NCBI GenBank assembly: GCA_963848415.1
Contig: CAWKDN010000001.1
Coordinates: 1-64,000 of the forward strand
Reading direction: 5' to 3'
Source of the DNA: CAVQBC01 sp963848415
GTDB lineage: Bacteria; Actinomycetota; Thermoleophilia; Solirubrobacterales; Solirubrobacteraceae
Length of the DNA: 64,000 nucleotides
In this document: positions 10,347 to 17,518 of the stretch, piece by piece
How positions within the stretch are numbered: position 1 is the stretch's first letter
Layout: each line of letters starts with the position of its first letter
Made by a program: the position numbers and the translations under genes
Notes under the pieces: generated by a model
What the model was told of the DNA's origin: nothing
Database searches by the model: none
The model's input: only the letters and a program-made list of their open reading frames with translations

Positions 10347-10731
10347 CGCCTCGTGCCTGTGTGAAGTGCTGATCGGGGCATCCGGCGCCGAGGCGATCCG
10401 CCGGCGGCTCGGCGAAGACGACGATCAAGCCGCCCCCCACGCGGTGGACGTCGAGGTCTTCGGGGTCATCCGGCGCGAGCACCTGCGCGGGCGTCTGGAT
10501 CGCACCGCGGCGTCTCAGGCGGTCGAGGATCTCGCGGCCTGGCCGGGCGAACGCGTCGGTCACCGGCTCTTGCTCACGCGGGCGTGGCAACTGCGTGACA
10601 CGGTTCGCGGCTGGGACGCGATGTACGTGGCGCTGGCCGAAGCGCTCGACGCGGTCCTGCTCACGACGGACCGGCGACTTGCAGCCGCGACCGGCCCGAC
10701 GTGCCCGATCGAGACGATCGACAAGCGGTAG
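10333..10731 (+). CDS. vapC: PIN-domain ribonuclease toxin, VapC type
   Basis: 132-residue PIN-domain protein. The acidic metal-binding residues expected of VapC are present: Asp5 in MLVVDAS, a glutamate at about residue 12 or in VDVEVFGVIRRE, Asp95 in RGWDAMYVALAEAL and Asp113 in TTDRRL. VapC toxins cleave tRNA or rRNA once freed from the antitoxin. The RNA target cannot be read from sequence. ATG at 10333 lies inside the antitoxin gene. Confidence 0.9.
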   Translation: MLVVDASCLCEVLIGASGAEAIRRRLGEDDDQAAPHAVDVEVFGVIRREHLRGRLDRTAASQAVEDLAAWPGERVGHRLLLTRAWQLRDTVRGWDAMYVALAEALDAVLLTTDRRLAAATGPTCPIETIDKR

Positions 10732-10933
10732 CGCGGCTCGCGGGTAGGGACAACCGTACCCCGCACCCGGCGGTCTGCCCCCCTGGCGCCGGGCCCGCGG
10801 GCCTGATCGCATGACAGCGAGCCCGGCGGCGCGCCACGGTGGCCGACTTCGCCTCGAAGCGCTCTCCCGGCTCCAGTAGGTTGCTCGCTCTGACCCAGCG
10901 ATCCCTCCCCGCCCCCGACCCTCCCCTGGTGAC

Positions 10934-13117
10934 GTGACCCGATTCCTCACCCTTCCCAGCGGTCGGCGGGCCAAGTGGCTCGTCGGCGGCATCTGGCTGC
11001 TCGTCATCTTCGGCTCGATCGGGCTCAACCTGCCCGGCAAGTACGCCGACGCCGAGAACAACGAGTCCACGACCTTCCTGCCCGGCGACGCCGAGTCGAC
11101 CAAGGTGCTCGGCATCACCGAGGAGCTCCAGGGCGGCGAGCAGGCGCCGATCGTGATCATCTACCGCCGCGAGGGCGGGCTCACGCCGGCCGACCGGGCA
11201 CGCATCGCGGCCGACCGCGTCGAGCTCAACCGGGCGATCCAGGAGGGCAAGGGCGGGATCTACCGCGCGGTCGCGCCGTTCGGCCGGGCACAACCCTCGG
11301 AGTCGGGCGACGCGGCGCTGCTGGTCGGCAACATCACGGGCGACGGCGAGTCCGAGACGATCCTCGACCCGATCGAAGACATCCGCAACCGGGTCAGCGA
11401 TCCGGGTGGCGGGCTCCAGGTCAAGGTCACCGGCCCGGCCGGCTTCGCGGCCGACGCGATCAAGATCTTCGAGAACATCAACGGCACGCTGCTGGGCGCG
11501 GCGCTGCTGCTGGTGATGGTGCTGCTGATCCTGATCTACCGCAGCCCGATCTTCTTCTTCATCCCGCTGTTCGCGGTGATCTTCGCCGAGATCGCCACCC
11601 GGTCGATCGCCTACGGGCTCACCGAGATCGGCGTCACCGTCAACGGCCAGTCCTCCTCCATCCTGTCGATCCTCGTGCTGGGCGCGGGGACGGACTACGC
11701 CCTGCTGCTGGTCTCCCGCTACCGGGAGGAGCTGCGAAAGCACGAGGACAAGCACGAGGCGATGGCGCTCGCGCTGCGCACGGCGGGACCGGCCATCGTC
11801 GCCTCCGGTGCCACCGTGATCGCCGCGCTCCTGTGCCTCACCCTGGCCGAGGTGGAGGGCACGGCCGGCCTCGGCCCGATCGGGGCGCTGGGCATCTTCG
11901 TCGCGATGGTCACCATGCTGACCCTGCTGCCCGCGGTGCTGGTCATCTGCGGCCGGGGGGCGTTCTGGCGCCCGGCGATCTTCGGCTGGGACAACGGCGT
12001 CCCGCACTACGGTGACGAGGGTGCCGACGAGACCCACGGCACCTGGCGCCGGGTCGGCGAGCGCGTCGCGCGCGGCCCGCGCCGGATCTGGATCGGGACC
12101 GCGGCCGTCCTGCTCGTGGCGTCCCTCGGCGTCCTGACCATCGACACCGGGCTCACCCAGGCCGACGGCTACCGCGACGAGGTCGAGTCGCTGCAGGGCC
12201 AGGAGCTGCTCGCCCAGTCCTTCCCCGCCGGGGCGAGCGCCACGACCGACGTCGTCGTGCCCCAGGGCGCCGACGTCGCCGCCGTCACGCGGGCGGTCGA
12301 GGGCGCCGAGGGCGTCGCCTCGGTCGGGCCCGGCGCGGCGCCTCCCGGGCCACAGGGCACGCTGCTGAGCGCCACACTCGAGCCCGACCCCTACTCGACC
12401 GAGGCCTACAACCTCATCCCGGACATCCGGGAGGTCGCCAAGGAGGCCGGCGGCGAAGGCGTGCTCGTCGGCGGGCCGTCAGCGATCGAGTACGACGTGC
12501 GCCAGGCGGCCGCGCGGGACACGCTGCTGATCATCCCCATCGCGCTGGTCGTGGTGTTGCTGATCCTGATCGTGCTGTTGCGGGCGCTCCTGGCTCCGCT
12601 GCTGCTGATCGCGACGGTGATCCTCTCCTTCGCCGCCTCGCTCGGGATCTCGCTGGTCATCTTCGACGTGGTCTTCGGCTTCGTCGGCGTCGACCCGTCC
12701 TTCCCGCTCTACGCCTTCATCTTCCTGGTGGCGCTGGGGATCGACTACAACATCTTCCTGATGGCCCGGGTCCGGGAGGAGACCCAGGTCCACGGCACCC
12801 GGCAGGGGATGCTGCGCGGCCTCGCGGTCACCGGCGCGGTGATCACCTCGGCGGGCATCGTGCTGGCCGGCACCTTCTCCGTGCTCGCGCTGCTGCCGCT
12901 CGTGTTCCTGACCGAGATCGGCTTCGTGATCGCCTTCGGCGTCCTGCTGGACACCTTCATCGTGCGCTCGATCCTGGTGCCCGCGCTCGTGTTCGACGCG
13001 GGGCCGCGGATCTGGTGGCCGTCCAAGCTCCAGCACGAGGACGCCGGCCGCGGTACGCCGGCCGAGCGGCCCGCAGCGATCGCCGGCGGGGCGAACGGCA
13101 GCGGCGGCGCCGAGTAG
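10934..13117 (+). CDS. MMPL/RND-family membrane transporter
   Basis: 727-residue protein with the duplicated RND topology: one N-terminal helix, a periplasmic/extracellular domain of about 150 residues, five to six helices, a second soluble domain and six further helices. Both halves carry the MMPL proton-relay motif: LGAGTDYALLLVSRYREEL in the first and LGIDYNIFLMARVREET in the second. MMPL proteins export lipids or hydrophobic drugs in actinobacteria; cargo here is unknown. GTG start at 10934; no convincing ribosome-binding site. Converges on glnA with 3 bases between stops. No TetR/MarR regulator or accessory gene is adjacent. Confidence 0.9.
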   Translation: MTRFLTLPSGRRAKWLVGGIWLLVIFGSIGLNLPGKYADAENNESTTFLPGDAESTKVLGITEELQGGEQAPIVIIYRREGGLTPADRARIAADRVELNRAIQEGKGGIYRAVAPFGRAQPSESGDAALLVGNITGDGESETILDPIEDIRNRVSDPGGGLQVKVTGPAGFAADAIKIFENINGTLLGAALLLVMVLLILIYRSPIFFFIPLFAVIFAEIATRSIAYGLTEIGVTVNGQSSSILSILVLGAGTDYALLLVSRYREELRKHEDKHEAMALALRTAGPAIVASGATVIAALLCLTLAEVEGTAGLGPIGALGIFVAMVTMLTLLPAVLVICGRGAFWRPAIFGWDNGVPHYGDEGADETHGTWRRVGERVARGPRRIWIGTAAVLLVASLGVLTIDTGLTQADGYRDEVESLQGQELLAQSFPAGASATTDVVVPQGADVAAVTRAVEGAEGVASVGPGAAPPGPQGTLLSATLEPDPYSTEAYNLIPDIREVAKEAGGEGVLVGGPSAIEYDVRQAAARDTLLIIPIALVVVLLILIVLLRALLAPLLLIATVILSFAASLGISLVIFDVVFGFVGVDPSFPLYAFIFLVALGIDYNIFLMARVREETQVHGTRQGMLRGLAVTGAVITSAGIVLAGTFSVLALLPLVFLTEIGFVIAFGVLLDTFIVRSILVPALVFDAGPRIWWPSKLQHEDAGRGTPAERPAAIAGGANGSGGAE

Positions 13118-13120
13118 GCG

Positions 13121-14482
13121 CTAGAGGATCGAGAGGTAGCGGTCGAGCTCCCAGGGCGTGACCTGGACGCGGTAGTCCTCCCACTCCTGGCGCTTGATCT
13201 CCACGTAGCGATTGAAGATGTGCTCGCCGAGCGCGCGCAGCACCAGCTCTGACTCGGCGGTGATCTCGACGGCCTCGCCCAGCGTCTCGGGCAGCTGCTC
13301 GATACCGAGCCGCTTGCGGTCGTCTGGCGAGAGGTGGTAGAGGTTCTTCTCCATCGGCTCGGGCAGCTCGTAGCCCTTCTCGATGCCCTCGAGCCCCGCG
13401 TGCAGGAGCACCGCGAAGGTCAGGTAGGGGTTGCAGGCCGGGTCCGGGCAGCGCAGCTCCATGCGCGTGGCCTGCTCCTTGCCGGGGTGATAGAGCGGGA
13501 CGCGCACGAGCGCCGAGCGGTTGCGGCGCGACCACGCGCAGTAGACCGGCGCTTCGTAGCCCGGCACGAGCCGCTTGTAGGAGTTCACCCACTGGGCGAA
13601 GATCGAGCAGGTCTCGCGCGCATGGCGCAGCTGGCCGGCGATGAAGGCCTTGCCGACGTCTGAGAGGAAGTACTTGTCCTCGGCGTCGAAGAAGGCGTTG
13701 CGGCCCTCCTTGAAGAGCGACTGGTGGGTGTGCATGCCCGAGCCGTTCTCGCCGAACAGCGGCTTGGGCATGAACGTCGCGTGCCAGCCGTACTTCAGCG
13801 CGTACTCCTTGACCGTGATGCGGTAGGTCATGCAGTCGTCGGCCATCTTCAGCGCGTCGGCGTAGCGCATGTCGATCTCGTGCTGGCTGGGGCCGACCTC
13901 GTGGTGGGAATACTCGACCTGGATGCCGAGCTTCTCGAGCGCGAGCACCGTGTCGCGGCGGACGTCGGAGCCCGCGTCGAGCGTCGTGAGGTCGAAGTAG
14001 CCGCCCTCGTCGAGCACCTCGGTCGAGCGGTTGTCCTTGAACAGGAAGTACTCGAGCTCCGGGCCGACGTAGTAGTGGTCGAAGCCCATGGACTGGGCCC
14101 GCTCCTCGGCGCGGCGGAGCACCTGGCGCGGGTCGCCCTCGTAGGGCTCGCGCTCGGGCGTCAAGATGTCCGCGAACATCCGCGCGACGCCGGCCGACTC
14201 GTCCTCGGGACGCCACGGCAGCACCCGGAAGGTCGTCGGGTCGGGCATGGCGATCATGTCGGACTCCTCGATCGCGTTGAAGCCCGTGATCGAGGAGCCG
14301 TCGAAGCCCATCCCGCCCTCGAAGGCGTCGTCGAGGTCCTGGGAGTTGATCGAGAAGGACTTCAGCTGCCCGAGGATGTCGGTGAACCAGAGGCGGATGA
14401 ACCGGATCCCCCGCGCCTCGACCAGGGTCTTGACGTCGGCGGCGGTCTCGGTGACGGCGGGGGACAGGTCTGGCTCGCTCAT
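13121..14482 (-). CDS. glnA: Type I glutamine synthetase
   Basis: 453-residue GSI enzyme joining glutamate, ammonia and ATP to glutamine. Signatures: FTDILGQLKSFSI, EGGMGFDGSSITGFNAIEES, the metal-site GPELEYFLF, KPLFGENGSGMHTHQSLFKE and the ATP-binding CPDPACNPYLTF. The short length and the sequence KNLYHLSPDDRKRLGIEQLP at the position of the adenylylation loop resemble the GSI-alpha form; the loop tyrosine is present, but whether it is adenylylated is unclear. Actinobacteria often carry several GlnA-like paralogues, some acting on polyamines, so assimilatory GS is likely but not certain. The ATG at 14482 is 8 bases from a TAGCCT hexamer (14496-14491), directly next to a large palindrome. 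Confidence 0.88.
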   Translation of the reverse strand: MSEPDLSPAVTETAADVKTLVEARGIRFIRLWFTDILGQLKSFSINSQDLDDAFEGGMGFDGSSITGFNAIEESDMIAMPDPTTFRVLPWRPEDESAGVARMFADILTPEREPYEGDPRQVLRRAEERAQSMGFDHYYVGPELEYFLFKDNRSTEVLDEGGYFDLTTLDAGSDVRRDTVLALEKLGIQVEYSHHEVGPSQHEIDMRYADALKMADDCMTYRITVKEYALKYGWHATFMPKPLFGENGSGMHTHQSLFKEGRNAFFDAEDKYFLSDVGKAFIAGQLRHARETCSIFAQWVNSYKRLVPGYEAPVYCAWSRRNRSALVRVPLYHPGKEQATRMELRCPDPACNPYLTFAVLLHAGLEGIEKGYELPEPMEKNLYHLSPDDRKRLGIEQLPETLGEAVEITAESELVLRALGEHIFNRYVEIKRQEWEDYRVQVTPWELDRYLSIL

Positions 14483-14495
14483 GGGCGCACAGGCT

Positions 14496-14726
14496 AGATG
14501 AGTAGTTTCGTGGCCGCGCGGCCGGCTGGTGGATGTCCCGTGGATGCTCCTGCCTCGCTCCGCTCGTCACCGGGCTTCGCCCTCGGGCGCCCGCTCGAGG
14601 GCACAGTGGTGGTGCCACGGGCACTCTGGGCGGGCGCTGTCCAGCGCCCGAGGCGCAGCCGGTGACGAGCCGGAGGCGAGGCAGGAACACCGCCAGACGA
14701 TCGTGGGGTCGCGGAACTGCTCATCT
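14496..14726. repeat. 230-bp imperfect palindromic element upstream of glnA
   Basis: Outer arms AGATGAGTAGTTTCG (14496-14510) and CGGAACTGCTCATCT (14712-14726) are inverted copies with two mismatches. Inner arms TCCTGCCTCGC...CTCGTCACCGG (about 14548-14575) and CCGGTGACGAG...GCGAGGCAGGA (about 14660-14692) pair again, and a small hairpin GGCACAGTGGTGGTGCC sits at the centre. Outer sequence matches a shorter element at 32897-32959. It could be a MITE-like transposable element, or a structured region in the transcript from the HxlR side. It contains no gene. Confidence 0.65.
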
Positions 14727-14754
14727 CGTGAGCGCGCGGGGGCGGGAGGGACCG

Positions 14755-15129
14755 TCAGTCCAGCCAGCGTTGCGCCCAGGCCTGCAGCTCCTTGAGCGCC
14801 GGGGCGAGCTCGCGGCCCATCGGCGTGAGCTCGTACTCGACGCGGACGCCCGTGTCGGGCTGCACGCGGCGCTCGACCATCCCGCGCGCCTCGAGCTCCT
14901 TCATGCGCTCGGAGAGCAGGCGGTCGGAGAGCTGCGGGACCGCCTGGGCGATCTCCGAGAAGCGCATCGGGCCGCCGTGCAGCAGGACGTAGAGGATCGC
15001 GCCGGTCCAGCGCTTGCCGACCAGCTCGACCGCCTCGTGCAGGTGCGGGCAACACGCCCCCGGGCGCTCCGCCTCGGCCGTCGCGACGGCGTGGCGGCGG
15101 GGCGCGGTGTCGGGGGCGGTCGGGCTCAT
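14755..15129 (-). CDS. HxlR-family winged-helix regulator
   Basis: 124-residue transcription factor with the HxlR signature: a single N-terminal CCPH cysteine pair, HEAVELVGKRWTGAILYVLL, GGPMRFSEIAQAVPQLSDRL, LSERMKELEARGMVERRV and the wing VRVEYELTPMGREL. HxlR proteins sense electrophiles or redox state through the conserved cysteine and regulate a neighbouring gene. Its ATG overlaps the stop of the upstream carboxymuconolactone-decarboxylase-family gene, so both are one operon. The target is likely this operon; no clear operator could be assigned. Confidence 0.88.
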   Translation of the reverse strand: MSPTAPDTAPRRHAVATAEAERPGACCPHLHEAVELVGKRWTGAILYVLLHGGPMRFSEIAQAVPQLSDRLLSERMKELEARGMVERRVQPDTGVRVEYELTPMGRELAPALKELQAWAQRWLD

Positions 15130-15689
15130 GCCGCGCGCAGCACCCGCGTCTGCTCGAAGGAGCCGTCGACCGGCACCTCGCCGGCGACGTTGACCATCGC
15201 GGTGAAGGACTCAAGCGAGACGACCGCCATCGCCTCGAGCAGCTGCTCGTCGCTCCAGCCCGCCTCGCGCGCCTCCTCGTGGAGGTGCATCGGGGCGTGC
15301 CCGCGCTCCTGCACGAGCGCCTGGAGGTAGCGCAGCAGCGCCGCCTCGCGCTCGTCGCCCGAGGTCCACTCGCGCGCGAGCGCGACCTCGTCGATGCCCA
15401 GCCCGGCCCGGCGCGCGGTGCGGCCGTGGATCGCGATCCCCGGCTTGGAGCGGTAGTGCTCGGCGACCGCGAGCGCGATCCGCTCGAGCGTCGGGCGCTC
15501 GAGCGCGCCGTGGCGCAGCTCGGAGCGGAAGCGCGCGTACGCGCGCAGTGCGGCCGGTGAGCCGGCGAGCACGCCGAGGAAGTTCGGCAGCTGACCGGCC
15601 GACTTCAGCGCGCCCTTCAGGACGGGTAGGGACCCCTCGGGGGCGGAGAGGTCGTCGTGGATGTGGAAGCGACTCATCTGGGTCTTCAT
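15126..15689 (-). CDS. Carboxymuconolactone decarboxylase/AhpD-family protein lacking the CxxC
   Basis: 187-residue all-helical protein of the AhpD/CMD fold: GQLPNFLGVLAGSPAALRAY, ALERPTLERIALAVAEHYRS, LGIDEVALAREW and EEAREAGWSDEQLLEAMAVV. In peroxidase-type members the second helix carries ExxCxxCxxxH; here the matching stretch is EHYRSKPGIAIHGR, with both cysteines missing and the histidine kept. Thiol peroxidase activity is therefore unlikely; function unknown. ATG 15689 follows a 23-codon leader frame by two bases. Co-transcribed with the HxlR regulator. Confidence 0.82.
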   Translation of the reverse strand: MKTQMSRFHIHDDLSAPEGSLPVLKGALKSAGQLPNFLGVLAGSPAALRAYARFRSELRHGALERPTLERIALAVAEHYRSKPGIAIHGRTARRAGLGIDEVALAREWTSGDEREAALLRYLQALVQERGHAPMHLHEEAREAGWSDEQLLEAMAVVSLESFTAMVNVAGEVPVDGSFEQTRVLRAA

Positions 15690-15691
15690 GG

Positions 15692-15763
15692 CTACCGCCA
15701 GAGGTCTTGGGGAGGATGTGAAAGGAGCTGCAGGAGCGTCATCCGTGCTGGGGACCGGATCAT
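15692..15763 (-). CDS. Possible 23-residue leader peptide of the CMD-hxlR operon
   Basis: Frame MIRSPARMTLLQLLSHPPQDLW-R, starting ATG at 15763 with a strong GGAAGGAG ribosome-binding site six bases upstream, and ending TAG two bases before the next ATG. Its codons CTT, TCA, CAT and CCT are rare in the surrounding GC-rich genes. It may be a translated leader that couples to or attenuates the following gene, or simply where the real message begins. No homologue is recognised. Confidence 0.3.
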   Translation of the reverse strand: MIRSPARMTLLQLLSHPPQDLWR

Positions 15764-15915
15764 CGGCGCTCCTTCCTTACGTTGCATAAGTGTAGGAGTG
15801 CACAAGCGCGCGCGCAAGCCGTGGTGACCGATGTACGGCACTCGAGGGCGGCGCGCTCAGCGCGCCCGTGACGACGTGGGTCGCGGCGGCCGGCGACCCC
15901 GTCCGGCCGGTGCTC

Positions 15916-15975
15916 CGCGGCAGCGGCCGCTGTCGCGGTTGCCCGGTCTCTGACAGCGGCGCGCCGCGGCGCGCC
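15916..15975. terminator. Two GC-rich palindromes downstream of the tail-anchored hypothetical
   Basis: GGCGCGCCGCGGCGCGCC at 15958-15975 is a perfect 18-bp palindrome and CCGCGGCAGCGGCCGC with TGTCGCGG at 15916-15939 a nearly perfect 24-bp one. They lie just past the stop at 15983 on the minus strand, so they may form terminator stems, although no T-run follows. The rest of 15764-15982 holds no gene. Confidence 0.4.
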
Positions 15976-15982
15976 GCGCCGG

Positions 15983-16525
15983 TCAGATGCCGGCGGTGAG
16001 GATCGCGACGAGGATGAGCACCAGGCCCAGCCCCACGGCCCAGGCGGCGGTGTGATCGGGGCGGGTGCCGAGATGGTCCGGCACGCCGCTGCGGCGCCGC
16101 GAGCGCGTACCGGCCGGCCGGCCGCTGATGACGATCGTGCGCCGCTGGGCCCCGGTCGGCTCCCCCGCGGCCGGCGGCGCCTCCTCGATGCGTACCTCGG
16201 GCGCCCGTTCGGTCGGCAGGTCGCGAAGCTCGACCGGAGCCCAGCCGCGACCGGCGGTCGCCGGACGCCCGTGTCCCGGGCTCGCGGCCTGCGAACGCTG
16301 GTGCTCCGGTTGCGGAGCGGCGGTGGCGTGCGGCGAGACCCCGTGCCCCGGGGTCCGCGAAGCGGTGGGAGCGGTCGCCCCGGGGCGCGACCGGCGGACG
16401 GGACGCCGGTCGAAGAGCTCGTCCCCGCCCCAGTCGGCGACCGGGCCGCGCCGGCGCGCGCCGTCGGCCACGTCGCCGCGGTCCTCGTGGTCGTAGAGGC
16501 CCTCGTCGGGCCCTCGGGCTGCCAT
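15983..16525 (-). CDS. Disordered protein with C-terminal membrane anchor
   Basis: About 180 residues. The first 155 are Arg/Pro/Gly/Ala-rich low-complexity sequence with no predicted fold (for example GDELFDRRPVRRSRPGATAP); the last 21, AAWAVGLGLVLILVAILTAG, form a single transmembrane helix, making it a tail-anchored protein with a cytoplasmic N-terminal region. ATG 16525 was chosen because it opens with an acidic, plausible N-terminus; the frame extends to 16672 without better support. Function unknown. The absence of a fold makes the coding call only moderate. Confidence 0.5.
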   Translation of the reverse strand: MAARGPDEGLYDHEDRGDVADGARRRGPVADWGGDELFDRRPVRRSRPGATAPTASRTPGHGVSPHATAAPQPEHQRSQAASPGHGRPATAGRGWAPVELRDLPTERAPEVRIEEAPPAAGEPTGAQRRTIVISGRPAGTRSRRRSGVPDHLGTRPDHTAAWAVGLGLVLILVAILTAGI

Positions 16526-16849
16526 GGTGCGTTCGGTCCTCGTGTCGTCCGCTTGCGAATCGAGGTGACCGCCCGGCATCCGGCGAGCAGGCCACGGCAG
16601 ACGCCGACCGGGTCGAGCAGCGGCTCGATCTGCGATGCAGACCCCCCGGCCGGCCGCCCGCTCGGCGCCCACCCAGGCGATCCTTCGCTTGCCAGGGTCC
16701 TCCGTTCCCCGGCGCCTCCGGTCCTTCGGCGATCTGGTCGCGGCATGGTAGCGAGCGGCCCGGCGGCGACGGCGCGGTACCCCTACGATTTCGCGGAGGA
16801 TGCGGCGCTCGCCCTTCCCGCGGCGGGGCGCAGAGCGCCGGCGGCGGGC
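16526..16849. other. Intergenic region without a recognisable gene
   Basis: 324 GC-rich bases between the tail-anchored hypothetical and the cytochrome gene. Open frames cross it on both strands but have no family resemblance or convincing start. No terminator hairpin with a T-run or tRNA-like fold was seen. Confidence 0.4.
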
Positions 16850-17368
16850 CTACTGCGCGGGCTGGCTGTTCGCGCCGGTCTGGCCGACGGACTTGGCCAC
16901 GAACGCCGCGACGTCCTCGGCCTCCTGGCCCTCGACCAGGTTGGCCGCCATCTGTCCGTTGCCGCGGGCGCGGCCCTGCTGGATGGCGTTGAGCACGAGC
17001 TCCTCGGGCGGGCGCAGCTGATCGAGGTCCGGCCCGACCTGGGCGACCGCGTTGGCCGCCTTGAGCGAGTGGCAGTTCGCGCAGCGCTGGCCGAAGAGCT
17101 TGCGGCCCTCCTTCTCCTCCGGCGTGAGCCCGTAGACGCTCGCCGACGGGACGTCGTCGCGGCTCTGCACCCCCGCGATCACCGCCGCCGGGACGGCCAC
17201 GCCGAGCAGCAGGAAGAGGAGCCCGAACCCGATCGCCGCGCCGCGGCGCCCGCTGCGCGACTGCGTCTGGATGCGCGCCCGGGCGCCCTTCGGGCCGCCG
17301 CTCAAAGCCACGAAGAGGATCCCGAGCCCGACGACGACCCAGAAGAGGATGAAGACGGCGACGGCCAT
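16850..17368 (-). CDS. Membrane-bound class I cytochrome c
   Basis: 172-residue protein with two N-terminal transmembrane helices (residues about 3-23, VAVFILFWVVVGLGILFVAL, and about 46-67, AIGFGLLFLLLGVAVPAAV) and an extracytoplasmic haem domain. The haem c site is CANCH (Cys96-His100), and the methionine of GNGQMAANLV is the likely sixth ligand. It resembles small membrane cytochromes that feed electrons to a terminal oxidase. No oxidase or reductase genes are in the window. ATG 17368 is 9 bases after a TAATCT hexamer, suggesting leaderless expression. Confidence 0.88.
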   Translation of the reverse strand: MAVAVFILFWVVVGLGILFVALSGGPKGARARIQTQSRSGRRGAAIGFGLLFLLLGVAVPAAVIAGVQSRDDVPSASVYGLTPEEKEGRKLFGQRCANCHSLKAANAVAQVGPDLDQLRPPEELVLNAIQQGRARGNGQMAANLVEGQEAEDVAAFVAKSVGQTGANSQPAQ

Positions 17369-17518
17369 CGCGGCCGGAGATTATCCGTTCGGGCGGGCGG
17401 TGGGAGCGGGTGGGCGCGCCACATGAGCTCGGCCCTGCGCGCGGCGGCCGGGGCCGGGCGTGGGCCGGGCGCACGCGTTCGCCCGCAGGACCGGGGAGCT
17501 CGGCCGGAGCACGGGCGA

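Noticed and set aside
15764..15830. HxlR operator in CTTACGTTGCATAAG and neighbouring bases
   Set aside because: A partial dyad exists, but arms are short and no matching second copy or consensus supports it.
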